From NCBI GenBank assembly GCA_034770075.1, contig CM068383.1, positions 37,963,222 to 38,027,221 on the forward strand: 64,000 bases of DNA, in the 5' to 3' direction. Within the stretch, counting starts at the first letter, position 1, and each line of letters starts with the position of its first letter. This document shows, one piece after another, positions 45,667 to 56,064 of this stretch. A model generated the notes under the pieces. It saw only the letters and a program-made list of their open reading frames with translations. It was not told the origin of the DNA and searched no databases. This DNA comes from Aralia elata. Lineage: Eukaryota; Streptophyta; Magnoliopsida; Apiales; Araliaceae. The position numbers and the translations under genes are program-made.

Positions 45667-46447
45667 CGCGTCATATTATTTAACATGCGGAACATGTTGT
45701 ATAATATATAATATATACATAGTAAGCATGCACATATAAAATACTATATTCTACCCGGATTGATTATGGACTTTTATTCTAGTTTGGTTCACTAGAGCCA
45801 CCAAGTGAACCAAAAGGTCAAACCTAGGGTGCAAGAATTAAATTTAAATATAACTATTACATTTAAACCCGGGCTCCAATACAAACGGGTCTTCAAGCGC
45901 TCCTTGCTCCTTTGTCTCCAATTCTTCAAAATTAATTCTAAGTAGTCCTGTTACAAAAACTATTTACAATAAATTGAAACCTTGATCAGCAGTCAAGGGG
46001 AAGTACATAAGAGGGAGATAGAATTTACATTAAGAAAAATTAGAGAAGACGAGGTACGCAGACCCCATTTATAAAAACCCATACATTCAAGCATCCACTA
46101 AAATAAATCCAATTACACATTGGTCAATAGTCCATAATTAATCCCTATTTATTATCATACATATCTCTATATGTATCAATAAATAACATTCATCCCATGA
46201 ATAATAAAACCATTCCATATATGCATTGATATCAATTAATGGGCAAAAGTTTTGCTAATATTTAGTTTTGAAACAAAATAAACTCTTTTATTTTAATCAA
46301 AAACCAAATCCAAATTAAACTCCTTTAATTTTAGCAATCTAAAATCCAATTCCAGATAAAATAAACATCTTTATTTTAAACTTTTATCAATTAAATAAAC
46401 CATTTATGTTAATTGAGAAAAACAAAAAAAATTCAAAGTCTGCATAC

Positions 46448-46540
46448 TAGCGCGACCGTGCTCCAAATTGAACTAGGAGCGGCGTGGCCGCGCTGCACCC
46501 CCAGAAACGTTTTCTGGGTTCCGGCGCGGCCGCGCTCCAG
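46448..46540. other. GC-rich palindromes in copia F leader
   Basis: TAGCGCGACCGTGCTCC, GGAGCGGCGTGGCCGCGCTG and CCGGCGCGGCCGCGCTCC lie in 93 bp of otherwise AT-rich leader. Their core GCGCGGCCGCGC is self-complementary. The copia E leader has TTGAC palindromes in the equivalent zone. Confidence 0.6.
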
Positions 46541-46542
46541 AA

Positions 46543-49263
46543 TGACACCCCCAAATCCGGGTACTTTAATCTCACAGATTTGGTGTTCACTATTCCATAC
46601 ATTCATGTCTAATTACCCATGATAAGAGATAATATAATTAAACTGAATAAAACATCTCCCATAAAAGAGGTTACAACTTAAAACTCTTAAGTAAGAAATT
46701 CCCAGGTTATCTAACCTTTATTACATCAATGCGAAATTAAAACATAAATTTAAATAAGTCTTATTACAATAAAACATCAAATGAATAACAGGTCTTTAGC
46801 TATTTCTGCATCTTGCCCTTGCCCTTACTCGTGGACGGCTCGTCCGACTTTTCTGTCTTAGCTGCAATGTTTAATACAAGAGTGAGCAAACAATTTCCCA
46901 CAAGTATGATGACAATAACATTTAAATGAAATAGATTTCAACTGAGGTATAATAATTTTCTGAATTCAGTCAACAAATAATCAAGGTCTGAAAGCTCGTT
47001 AGAACGCTTGATTCAAGAAAAATAGATTTCAAGATTTAAAGTTATACCTGAGGGTCATAAGACCTCGAACTATGTCCTAGGTTAACAAGTATTTCTACCG
47101 TAACCTTTAACAGTCTTATAGACTATGCACCATCCATCTCGTACTCACGGGGATCAGCCCTTTGTACAATGTATTGTGCACAAACATTTTAACGCTGGCG
47201 CGTAATTAATCCCCTATATTAGGGTTGTTCATCTCAGTTTAGCATCAGAATCCGTACCAAAAGAAACTTGGTTTGAAACAATTTTAAAATATTCTAAGTC
47301 TTTAAAATGCTCATCAACTAAGGACTAGCTGAATCAATAAGGGTTTGCTAGTCACTAAAGCATTTGATTCATCAATAAAGTCGTACAATAAAATTTATAT
47401 TCAGAATTTGAATAACAATCAATGATCGAATAACAAATGACTGGAATAAAGCTTAAGCACCTAACATGGTAACAACCTTTTTTGAATAACGATAAGCTAA
47501 GGTTAACAAACTTGCTCAATGAAAGTAAACTTGCTTTAAATAAAATAACAAGTTTAAGGGAAGAAAAACTTGCCTCGTACGTAGATTACAGATTTAAATT
47601 CACGTTCCTTAATCAACCTATACATTTTGATTATAAAATGGTAACAATAATTAGTTACAGGATTATATGCATTTTAGGATTTGTTCTTATCCTATTTCAT
47701 TTAACATATCAAATATCATTTGCTATTCATTAAATATTTTCTTACCACTCATTGTAGTATCTTATTTATTATTAAATACTTTAATCTAAGTTTTAAACAT
47801 ATACACGACAACATAGCAAGATTAAAAAAATTAAAAATTTCCAGTTACTGTTCCACCGCCGGGGCGGTGGATTTCTATACAAAAACGTCGCCGGGGCGAG
47901 GCTACCGCCGAGGCGAGGAAACTAGTTCAACTATGCCGCCAGGGCGACAGGACCGTCGGGGCGAGATTTTTAGTTCATTTCTACCGCCGGGGCGGTAGAC
48001 TCGACTGACACCTTCTACAATTCGCGAACCAGTGCAATTTCAGACCAAATTTTCCAAATTCTATCATCCGATATATAAAATAAACATACCCAGACGTCAA
48101 ACATGATGTAAAATAATTACCCAACATGTTTCTAACAATTCTAACTATTATAAACGCATAATCAACCAATTAAAGACCCAAAAATCCACTGTTCATGCTC
48201 TTTTTCTATACTTTGACACACTTAGTGAAATCAAACACTGTAATCTTGCTTCTAAACTATTTTGATCCGTTTAAGTTGCATTATTCTCATTTCTTATCAT
48301 ATTAACACAATTAACAATCAATTTACAGATTAATATCTGAATTGAACATCAAATTTTATACATTTAAGCCATACATGAAAGTGAAACTCTGTAAAACCAA
48401 AAATTCTAATCTAAAGCATGCTTTCATGGATTAATTCCTTCAAATTGGTTTATAAACATTATATAATGGCCAATATATGCTTACTATCAATTACAATCAA
48501 GCAATTCATGCATTGAACAAATAAATTCATATACAGTAAAGTAAAGTAATAAGAATACAGTGAAGAACTTTTAAAAAGGATTATACCTTTATGCTAAACA
48601 AGATGATTTCCTTAGCTTCCTCTCCTTCTTCTTGATTCTCTCAATTCCACTCACCAATTTTAACAGAGAAATTCTTCTCTGTTTTTACACTCTTCTCTCT
48701 AATCTCTTTGCTAAACTCTGTTTTTTTTAACAACCTGATGAACCTTCAAGGCTCTACTTTAACCTATTTTAATATTAATTTGTCAGTTAAAAGAAACAAA
48801 CAGTTAGGCCATGTTTGGCAAACTCAAAATAAGAAAAATTGAATTTCAAAGGCTACAAGGCATCGTTTGGTTGAACCACAATAAAATAATCCATTTTTAC
48901 CAACCAAGGGTCATAAGGCCTTGTTTGGTTTAACTAAAATTAATATTTTTTTCATTTATTTTAATAACTCATTATACTATATAGTTTTAATTGTCACACT
49001 TCTACTTTAATTAAACCTAAATAAATTATCTTATTCAAATAAATCCTTTATTCAATTATTTAATCATCTAATTTAATTATTAAATTAAATTAGAATAATC
49101 ACATCAAATCACATTCAAATAACATTTAACATATTTACACTTAACATGAAATATTCCACAATAACTCTATAAATTATTTATTTTACTCAATAAATAAATT
49201 AAAAAAATATTTATATAACTCAATAAATATTTTTATTCATTCACAAAAATCGCATTCTTTACA
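46543..49263 (-). repeat. 3' LTR of Tekay G (2,721 bp)
   Basis: In the minus direction it begins TGTAAAGAATGCGATTTTTG at 49263 and ends GGGGGTGTCA at 46543. The body matches the solo LTR at 10498-13274 throughout, including the blocks near 46800 ('cttgcccttgccctta...gacggctcgtc') and 47100 and the GC-rich cluster at 47850-48000. Small open frames inside have no recognisable content. Confidence 0.9.
47850..48000. other. GC-rich palindrome cluster in Tekay G LTR
   Basis: Six CGCCGGGGCG-type units: CCACCGCCGGGGCGGTGG, GTCGCCGGGGCGAG, CCGCCGAGGCGAGG, GCCGCCAGGGCGAC, CGTCGGGGCGAG and TACCGCCGGGGCGGTAG. Some are perfect 16-18 bp inverted repeats around a GG centre. Same place as 11811-11935 in the solo LTR, but with more units. 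Confidence 0.7.
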
Positions 49264-49338
49264 TCCTTCCCTCCTTAAAAGGATTTTGTCCCCAGAATCA
49301 CAACGCAATTAACTCGTTCGTTACATTCTCCCCTCCTT
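49264..49338 (-). repeat. Tandemly duplicated polypurine tract / LTR start of Tekay G
   Basis: In the minus direction: AAGGAGGGGAGAA (49338-49326) then TGTAACGAACG, and 62 bp later AAGGAGGGAAGGA (49276-49264) then TGTAAAGAATG. Each is preceded by a similar 'gattctg..gacA.aatc' segment. The polypurine tract and the first bases of the LTR are thus present twice. The copy at 49264 is the one abutting the full LTR. Confidence 0.75.
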
Positions 49339-49373
49339 ACAAAGATTCTGTCCGCAGAATCGCGATACAAAGA

Positions 49374-51713
49374 TTAAACAAATAATTGAGGATAACTTTG
49401 CATCATTTTCTCTTCAAGTTCCCACGTAGCTTCTTCAGCGTTGTGGTTTCTCCATATTACCTTAACAGAAGGTATCACTTTATTTCTGAGAACTTGCTCT
49501 TTCCTGTCAATTATCTGCACAGGAACCTCTTCATAGGACAAATCTTTCTCAAATTGCATCGGTTCATATTCTATAACATGTTTATAATCGGGCTTATATG
49601 GTCGTAGCACCGATATATGAAAGACATTGTGAATGTGGGCTAACTCGGGAGATAAAGCTACTTCATAAGCCACCTCTCCTGCTCTTTTCAACACCTCAAA
49701 GGGTCCAATAAATCTCGGCCTCAGCTTACCCTTTTTGCCAAATCTGATCTTCCCCTTCCAGGGAGATACTTTGAGAAATACAAAACTGCCGACGTCAAAT
49801 CCTCTATTCTGCCGGTGCTTATCTGCGTATTTCTTCTGTCTGTCTTGAGCAGCTAACAATCTGGCTCTTATCACCTTGACAATTTCAGCAGTTTGTTGTA
49901 CCAGCTTGGGTCCCAATAGTCGGCGTTCACCAACCTCATCCCAACATAACGGAGTTCTGCACTTCCTTCCGTACAATGCTTCGTAGAGCGGCATACCGAT
50001 ACTTGCATGATGACTATTATTATAAGCAAACTCGACCAGAGGTAAATGATCATCCCAGTTTCCTTTGAAGTCCATGACGCATGCGCGTAACATATCTTCT
50101 AACGTTTGTATTGTTCTTTCACTTTGACCATCAATTTGAGGATGATACACAGTACTCATTCTCAACTGCGTCCCCAAACAAGCTTACAGACTCCTCCAAA
50201 ATTTTGATGTGAAACGTGGATCTCTGTCTGACACTATTAATACTGGAACTCCGTGCCTTGAGATAATCTCCTTGACGTATAACTTCGCCAGCTGATCCAA
50301 AGTGAATCTGATTTTGATTGGCAAGAAATGCGCTGATTTCGTTAGTCGGTCCACTGTAACCCATATTGCGTCATAACCCTTCTGAGTAGTTGGAAGCCCT
50401 ACCACAAAGTCCATCGTGATATGCTCCCACTTCCATTCTGGTATTTCCAAGGGCTGTAACAAACCACTTGGTCGTTGATGCTCTGCTTTGACTTTCTGAC
50501 AAGTTAAGCACTTCGCAACACACTCAGCAACTTCCCTTTTCATGTTTGGCCACCAGAAATGTTGGCGAAGATCCTGGTACATCTTTGTACTTCCCGGGTG
50601 AATCGAAAATTTTGAACTATGAGCTTCGTTCAAAATCTCCTCTCTGATCTCCAGCACTAACGGAACCCAGATTCTACCTTTAAATCTAAGCAACCCTTCA
50701 GTATCAATTTTATATTTAAGCTTCTCACCTTCAAGCACTCTTTTCCGTATACTAATACACTCCTCATCCTGGAGTTACGCTTCCTTCACTTTGTCCATCA
50801 GAGTTGATTGGGTTCCCATCTGGAACAATTTTTCATTCGGCTCTGCCTGACAGTTCACTTCCAACTCCAACTTTGTCATTTCCTCTATGAGCTTCTCCTG
50901 AGCAGTTAACAAAAATAACTTTTCTCGACCCTTCCTGCTCAAAGCGTCGACAACCACGTTAGCTTTACCCGGATGATAAAGAATCTCACAGTCATAATCC
51001 TTGATAAGCTCCAACCACATCTTCTGACGCATATTCAAATCCTTCTATGTGAAAATATATTTCAGACTTTTATGGTCTGTGTATATCTCACACTTCTCCC
51101 CATAGAGATAGTGCCTCCAAATTTTCAAAGCAAATACCACGGCTGCTAACTCCAAATCATGGGTCGGATACCCTTTTTCATAGTCTTTTAATTGTCACGA
51201 TGCATATGCAATAACCTTACCGTTTTGCATAAGCACACAACCAAGTCCTTTATGCGATGTGTCACTATACACCACAAAATTCCCTGTGTCATCTGGCAAA
51301 GACAACACAGGTGTCGTACTTAATCTCTTCTTTAATTCTTGGAAACACTCTTCACACTTCTCCGTCCAAACGAACTTCACTGATTTTCTTGTCAAATTCG
51401 TCAACGGAATGGCGATCCTGGAGAAATCTTGAATAAAACGCCTATAATAACCTGCCAAACCTAGGAAACTCCTCACTTCTTACGGTGTCTTCGGCTGATC
51501 CCAGTTCACCACAGCTTCAACTTTTGATGGATCCACCGATATTCCGTCCTTATCAATCACATGCCCAAGAAATTGCACACGCTCCAACCAAAATTCGCAC
51601 TTTAAAAATTTTGCATACAATTTCTTTTTCCTTAACACCTCCAATGTCACCCTCAAGTGTTCTACGTGTTCTTCCTGAGTTTTGGAATATACCAAAATAT
51701 CGTCTATGAATAC
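49374..51713 (-). pseudogene. Tekay G pol: RT C-terminus, RNase H, integrase, chromodomain
   Basis: A single frame across 2.34 kb broken only by stop codons. From 51713: the rest of the RT active-site box (DDILVYSKTQEEH), FWLERVQFLGHVIDKDGISV, RNase H (VVYSDTSHKGLGCVL, YTDHKSLKYIF), integrase zinc finger (CLTCQKVKAEHQRPS) and core (MDFVVGLPTTQKG, VSDRDPRFTSKFW, YHPQIDGQSERT), HNVFHISVLRPY, and the chromodomain-like end (VIWRNHNAEEATWELEEKM). Stops lie near 51477, 51192, 51039, 50772 and 50184. Some fit C-to-T decay (CAG to TAG, CGA to TGA). The 5' continuation of RT is at 62955-63066. Confidence 0.92.
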
Positions 51714-52986
51714 TGTTGTCAATTTTAAATACAATCAAATACGCGCAAGTGTATGTGATCAACAAGTAATATAGAATAAGTAACAAGTGTCGAACCCACA
51801 AGGAATCCAGTTAAATAAACTCCAACTACTAATTTTATACCAATTCAATCTCTATTTAAACGATCACAAATTTTGATTATGATTTGACTAATAACGTTAA
51901 CTAAGAAAATTATCTAACACTAAGGTTGATTTTCAAATGATTAAGACTTAAGACTACAATATCCCCAATTATGTCATATAAATCAATGTATCAAATCTAT
52001 CCAATTATTAAATTCATCCGAGTTGTTAACAGGAATTCCCTTTATTTATAAGCCATATTCCAAGTGATCAAATAAATTTATCTAACTCAATTAATTATGC
52101 GATATTCCTATGCAAAACAATGGAGTTAAATTTATTAAGAACCAATTCCCATGAGTTACATGCAGCGAAGAGATATCCCTATTCACTTCACAACCCCAAT
52201 TATTTATCCCATGCAAACAATCAAGAATACATGCTATTATATCAAGATCTAACCCTAGATTTCATCTCCCGAATTCACCTAGAGTATCCCACTAATTGTT
52301 GACCAGGCAATTAATTAATTAACACAGATATGATAGACAACTCAATAATGAAGTAATAATTGGAATCAAATAAATAATTAATCCATAATCAATAATGGTT
52401 CAATTATAGCCTTAATTATAAATTTAGTTCATGCTAGAATTAAAAACCAAATATCCAAAATAAGTCATCACAATTAATTACAATCTGAAAAACATAAGGA
52501 GTAAGAAAAACTCTGTCAAAGTCTCCTTTCGCCTTCACGTCTTCAGTCTGAATTCCTTGTGAGCTTCCCTTGAATCCTCAATCTCCAAATTCTAATCTCT
52601 GCTTTAATCTCTGAATATCAAAAGCTCTCTTTTGTTAGAAGCTCCTCTCCCTTTTATACTTGAATTTCCCTTCTCAAAATTAGGTTTAGAGCCTCCAAAA
52701 ACAATTAGAACTCCTCAATCCTTCATCCAGTTGGAAAGAATTTTCATAACTTTCTGCGTCCCAAAGCCCCAGCTTTCAAATCCTTCACAAACTGAAAGCC
52801 CCAGCTTTCAACTTCAGCTTATTTACGAAACTGCCACTCCATGCCCAAAATTGCCCGATTCGCCTAGTCAGCCGCATTTTCCTACAAAATCCAACTTAAA
52901 CAAATAAAATGTCCTAAAATACTTTAAAACACACAAAATATTAAGTCTAAAAATACCTAATTAGTGGGTAAAATACCCACTCATCA
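51714..52986 (-). repeat. 3' LTR of Athila A (1,273 bp)
   Basis: Minus strand, TGATGAGTGGGTATTTTACC (at 52986) to AAAATTGACAACA (51714). A TATA box TATAAAAG lies at 52651-52658 (minus). Two AAAGCCCCAGCTTT near-palindromes lie at about 52766-52822. The open frames at 52120 and 52632 recur in the other LTR and have no known content. Confidence 0.96.
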
Positions 52987-54056
52987 AATACCCCCAAACT
53001 TAAACATTTGCTTGTCCTCAAGCAATGCAACTAACTAAAACAAAAATGAATGCAACTAACTAGCATGATCCTACTAACTCAAGCACGAATCAATACAAAT
53101 ATCCATAGACGGCCTCAAAGTTCCTTAACCGAAATTCGAATGATCGATCACATTCCCACATGAATTAAACTTGAAACACTATCAACCCATTTTATTTTCA
53201 ACCCATCATATTTATGCACATGTGTCAACATGTCAATTAAATTATAACTCAGTCAACCTCCAGAATCTTACGGCTCAACGAAAGATGATCACAGATATAA
53301 TCAATGCATTTTCCTTCCATTTTTTTTTCTTTTTATTTGCAACGAGTGCGTTTTACGCTCCATCTCGCTCTTTTTTTTTTTCATCTTGACATGTGCAATG
53401 TTAATCTTCATTAGGCTTTTCAAAGTTACCCATGTAACGAACTTTCGACCAACGACTCCCAAACCAATTGATTTCAGGGCGCTAGGTGTAGAGACACCCC
53501 TAGGGCTTACTTATCCGAGTAACAGAGGCCACAAAGATAACTAATCAAGCTTATTCAATAGATTTTTTTTTTCTTTTTTTTTTTAATGAACTAGACCAAC
53601 AAGGTGATTCTTATCTTTCCCAAACCTTCACATTCTTTCAATCAGACCAAGTCATTATCCAACCAACACATTGAACTTTATGCAATAAGTTAATTCAAGG
53701 GTGGGTTTCCCATAAAACAAAGCCAATAAATGTCCAAGAAATAACTTAGTTATCATGATCACAATCATTCAATTTATCACGTAATTCACAAGTTCCTATC
53801 ATTGGCCCTCACAAGATTCCATATATCATCATGCTCAAATTATCCTCGATGTAAACTACATGACATATATGCACGATCACAAGAAAACTAGCAAAACTAG
53901 ATGCACATGCAACAGATCCTAAATGAATAAATAAACTATATGAAAAACAATCCTACTATGCACAATGCAAAACACTACGCTACCCCAAACTTAAATGACG
54001 CAATGTTCGCATGCGAAAAATAAAGAAAAATGAAACTGAGGACTTCCCTGACTAGG
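52987..54056 (-). other. Polypurine tract and 3' UTR of Athila A
   Basis: Polypurine tract AAGTTTGGGGGTATT (52987-53001, minus), then 1.05 kb of non-coding UTR up to the stop of the extra ORF. It holds T-runs near 53320, 53375 and 53565 and the conserved block at 53341-53532. Nothing else recognised. Confidence 0.75.
53341..53532 (-). ncRNA. Conserved structured block in Athila 3' UTR (copy A)
   Basis: In element sense it starts GTGGCC, contains AGGGGTGTCTCTACACCTAG (a stem over a CTCT loop), GGTTTGGGAGTCGTTGGTCG and GTTACATGGGTAAC (a perfect 5-bp stem over four bases), reaches ACATTGCAC and ends GGAGCGTAAAACGCACTCG. It aligns over its whole length with copies B and C. Probably a functional part of the Athila transcript; being an independent RNA gene is unproven. 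Confidence 0.45.
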
Positions 54057-55307
54057 TCAATCATCGCGATCAACCTCCTCACTGTCATCCTCATCATCCT
54101 CATCATCCTCATCATCCTCATCATCCGCATCATCCGCATCAGCAGGCTCGCTCGCATCCGAGTCAGAAGGAGGGTAAGCTGGCAAATTAGGCGGCTGTGG
54201 AAATTGAACGGGCTCTCCAGTCGGGTTCATCTGAGCAAACATCTTAGCCAAGGCGGTGTTAAAATTAACATTATAGGAATACATGACTCCTTGGCGTTTG
54301 GCAATGCGCTGGTTTTGTCTAGTCAAATCAGCATGTTGCTTATCCATCTTTTGCATCCATCTCCCTAACCGATCATCAACACCATGGGAAGAAGTACCGT
54401 CAACGGTAGAAGCTGGAACTGTGGGATACTCATCAGTCTGTTGGTCAGTTTGGTGCACAATGAACCCCATCCCACGCACATCAGACTCTCCTCCTTGCCA
54501 AACTTTATATCGTGCAATCAAGGAATGATCGATCGGCAGCATCGGATGTACGAGTGGTTCATCATTAGCCCATTTGATGCCCGCCTGCTGACACAATCCA
54601 CAAATTAAGGAGGGATGTGGTAAACCCCCCCTGGTTCCTTGCCTAATGGCTCGGAGGATAGAGCTCTCAATCACTTCGCCCACATCAATGGACATGCCGC
54701 GCACCAAACAGTAGAGAAGAACAGCCCTCTCCTTCGTGACATCGCTAACATGAGTGGTTGGCATGAGCTTGGCACAAAGAAAAGCATACCATGCCTTTGC
54801 ATAGCGATTCAGTGAAGACAGTGGAACATGCATGGCGGCCTTATCCATCACTTTCCAAGTAGTACCAGGTTGACACATTTGTTGAACAATCAACTCATAA
54901 TCCGGGCCCTTTTCCACATATTTCACATAATCATCATCCTTTATCGGCAAGAGGTTGTAGTAACGATTTATGACATCACTATGGAACGATACGGTTTTTC
55001 CCCGTACTTGCACCCGATAGAAATTGTGATCTTTGGCGTTAGCATAAAACTCTTTCACAATTTGAATCACCGCTGGTTCGGGCTGCTCAGTGAAGGTGAA
55101 CCAATCCCGCTCAGCAATCATTACAGCAACGTCACCATCCTGAGTTTCATCGGGGCGAAGTCCCCGCTCTGGAATAATTGGTTTGTTGACTAAGGCGGTG
55201 AAACGGTCGGAAGCCTCTGCACTAATGAATTTCTTTTTATCATATGGTTTGGACGGGGCAGAGGATGAGCCCTCACCGCGACGACGTTTCGAAGACATAA
55301 TGGTCAC
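54057..55307 (-). CDS. Extra Athila ORF, 'putative plant transposon protein' domain (copy A, intact)
   Basis: An open frame of up to 416 codons. The start may be at 55307 or, better matching the homologues, four codons downstream (SSKRRRGEGSSSAP context). Layout: a basic, nuclear-signal-like N-terminus, Ser-rich linker, a central domain of about 230 residues shared with copies B and C (IQIVKEFYANAKD, AWYAFLCAKLMPTTHVSDV, RAVLLYCLVRGMSIDV, GGLPHPSLICGLCQQAGIKW, IARYKVWQGGES), a Gln/Arg-rich helix, a Pro-rich stretch and an acidic Asp/Glu tail coded by a TCATCC repeat. No transmembrane segment or signal peptide is visible, so it is not a typical envelope protein although it occupies that position. 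No catalytic motif recognised; function unknown. Confidence 0.85.
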   Translation of the reverse strand: MTIMSSKRRRGEGSSSAPSKPYDKKKFISAEASDRFTALVNKPIIPERGLRPDETQDGDVAVMIAERDWFTFTEQPEPAVIQIVKEFYANAKDHNFYRVQVRGKTVSFHSDVINRYYNLLPIKDDDYVKYVEKGPDYELIVQQMCQPGTTWKVMDKAAMHVPLSSLNRYAKAWYAFLCAKLMPTTHVSDVTKERAVLLYCLVRGMSIDVGEVIESSILRAIRQGTRGGLPHPSLICGLCQQAGIKWANDEPLVHPMLPIDHSLIARYKVWQGGESDVRGMGFIVHQTDQQTDEYPTVPASTVDGTSSHGVDDRLGRWMQKMDKQHADLTRQNQRIAKRQGVMYSYNVNFNTALAKMFAQMNPTGEPVQFPQPPNLPAYPPSDSDASEPADADDADDEDDEDDEDDEDDSEEVDRDD

Positions 55308-56064
55308 CGTAAGTGGAGAGAGAGAGAGTAATTAGGAAGAAAGAGAAGGTTGGTTGTGCCTTGTTCAATCCGAGAGAGGGGATGCTGCTTGAATGGTGAA
55401 AAAGCGAGATTGGATGAGAAGGGGCTAGGGTTTTGTGTTAGGAAGAAGGGGAGGAGAAGAAGAAAAGAGTTTGAAATAGAATAGAAAGAGAAGGAAGAGA
55501 GTTCTAAGTTAAGTAGGAGATGAAAAGTTAGAACAATCTCACCTGATATGCCCCTTAAAAAAAATTCGAATTCTTGGACCAAAGCCGGGGCGTTTGATTT
55601 ATTAAACATTTGGACGCCGGGGCTTTGGTATGCAGTGTTAACCTTGCCGAATGTGGACGTCGGGGCTTTGAATTTGCCCTTGGCCGGACGCCGGGGCTTT
55701 GCAATGCAGGAATTTGGGTACAACGTCAAAGCCGGGGCTTTGCAATTGTTCATGATTGGACGCCGGGGCGTTGCTATGCAGAAACAAAATTGAAGGGTCA
55801 ACGCCGGGGCTTTGAAATTTGCCCTTGCTTGGACGCCGGGGCGTTGCTATGCAGAAACAAAATTGAAGGGTCAACGCCGGGGCTTTGAAATTTGCCCTTG
55901 CTTGGACGCCGGGGCTTGGGTCTCTAGTTTGCTCATTAAACTTTAAACACCAGCATCACTCAGAACCGCAATTTAACCCTGAAACTAAATTGAAACATGA
56001 ATTAGAATAAAGATCAAGAAGAATTACTAACTAAAATACGAAGAATCTAACTATAATCTATAAA
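55308..56064 (-). other. Spacer between pol and extra ORF of Athila A, with GC-rich repeats
   Basis: Non-coding, about 760 bp. At 55575-55920 it holds about ten GCCGGGGC-type units (ACGCCGGGGCTTTG, AAAGCCGGGGCTTTG, ACGCCGGGGCGTTG), including a 73-bp tandem repeat. Open frames crossing it on both strands (for example 55548-55888) come from the repeat. Purine/pyrimidine-rich sequence at 55310-55510 lies just upstream of the extra ORF and might be its leader or promoter; no TATA box is obvious. Confidence 0.65.
55756..55901. repeat. 73-bp tandem repeat (2 copies) in Athila A spacer
   Basis: Two apparently identical 73-bp units, 55756-55828 and 55829-55901, each starting TTGGACGCCGGGGCGTTG and containing one ACGCCGGGGCTTTG. 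A third partial unit begins at 55902. This local duplication enlarges the GC-palindrome array. Confidence 0.9.

Larger units (their letters stand above)
39210..46542 (-). mobile_element. Ty1/copia element F, nearly complete internal region
   Basis: A minus-strand element: 3' LTR 39210-41026, polypurine tract, pol, gag, and a leader that is broken at 46542 by Tekay G. It is the most complete copia copy here; only the 5' end of the leader and the 5' LTR are missing. It inserted in gag of copia E in the opposite orientation. Confidence 0.92.
44972..46542 (-). other. Leader (5' UTR) of copia F
   Basis: Non-coding, inverted counterpart of the copia E leader. Four motif copies (in element sense GTTGTGCACACACAAGG) lie at 45168-45190 (with one change), 45273-45290 (variant), 45357-45376 and 45451-45470. 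An (AT)n microsatellite is at 45616-45663. At 46448-46540 are three GC-rich palindromic segments of the GCGCGGCCGCGC type. Truncated at 46542 by Tekay G. Confidence 0.7.

Noticed and set aside
47850..48000. Regularly spaced GC-rich repeats resembling a CRISPR-like array
   Set aside because: Units are short, variable near-palindromes with irregular spacing inside a plant LTR; no cas genes, eukaryotic context.
52120..52907. Open frames repeated almost identically at 52120-52302/52632-52907 and 62083-62265/62595-62870
   Set aside because: The duplication only reflects the two LTRs; composition is not protein-like and nothing similar is known to me.
54030..54368. Plus-strand frame with Ile/Leu repeats opposite the extra ORF
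   Set aside because: Shadow of the acidic-tail repeat (TCATCC units) of the minus-strand ORF at 54057-55307.
55548..55888. Overlapping open frames on both strands around 55548-55888
   Set aside because: Produced by the 73-bp and GC-palindrome repeats; no conserved protein content, and real Athila coding regions flank them.
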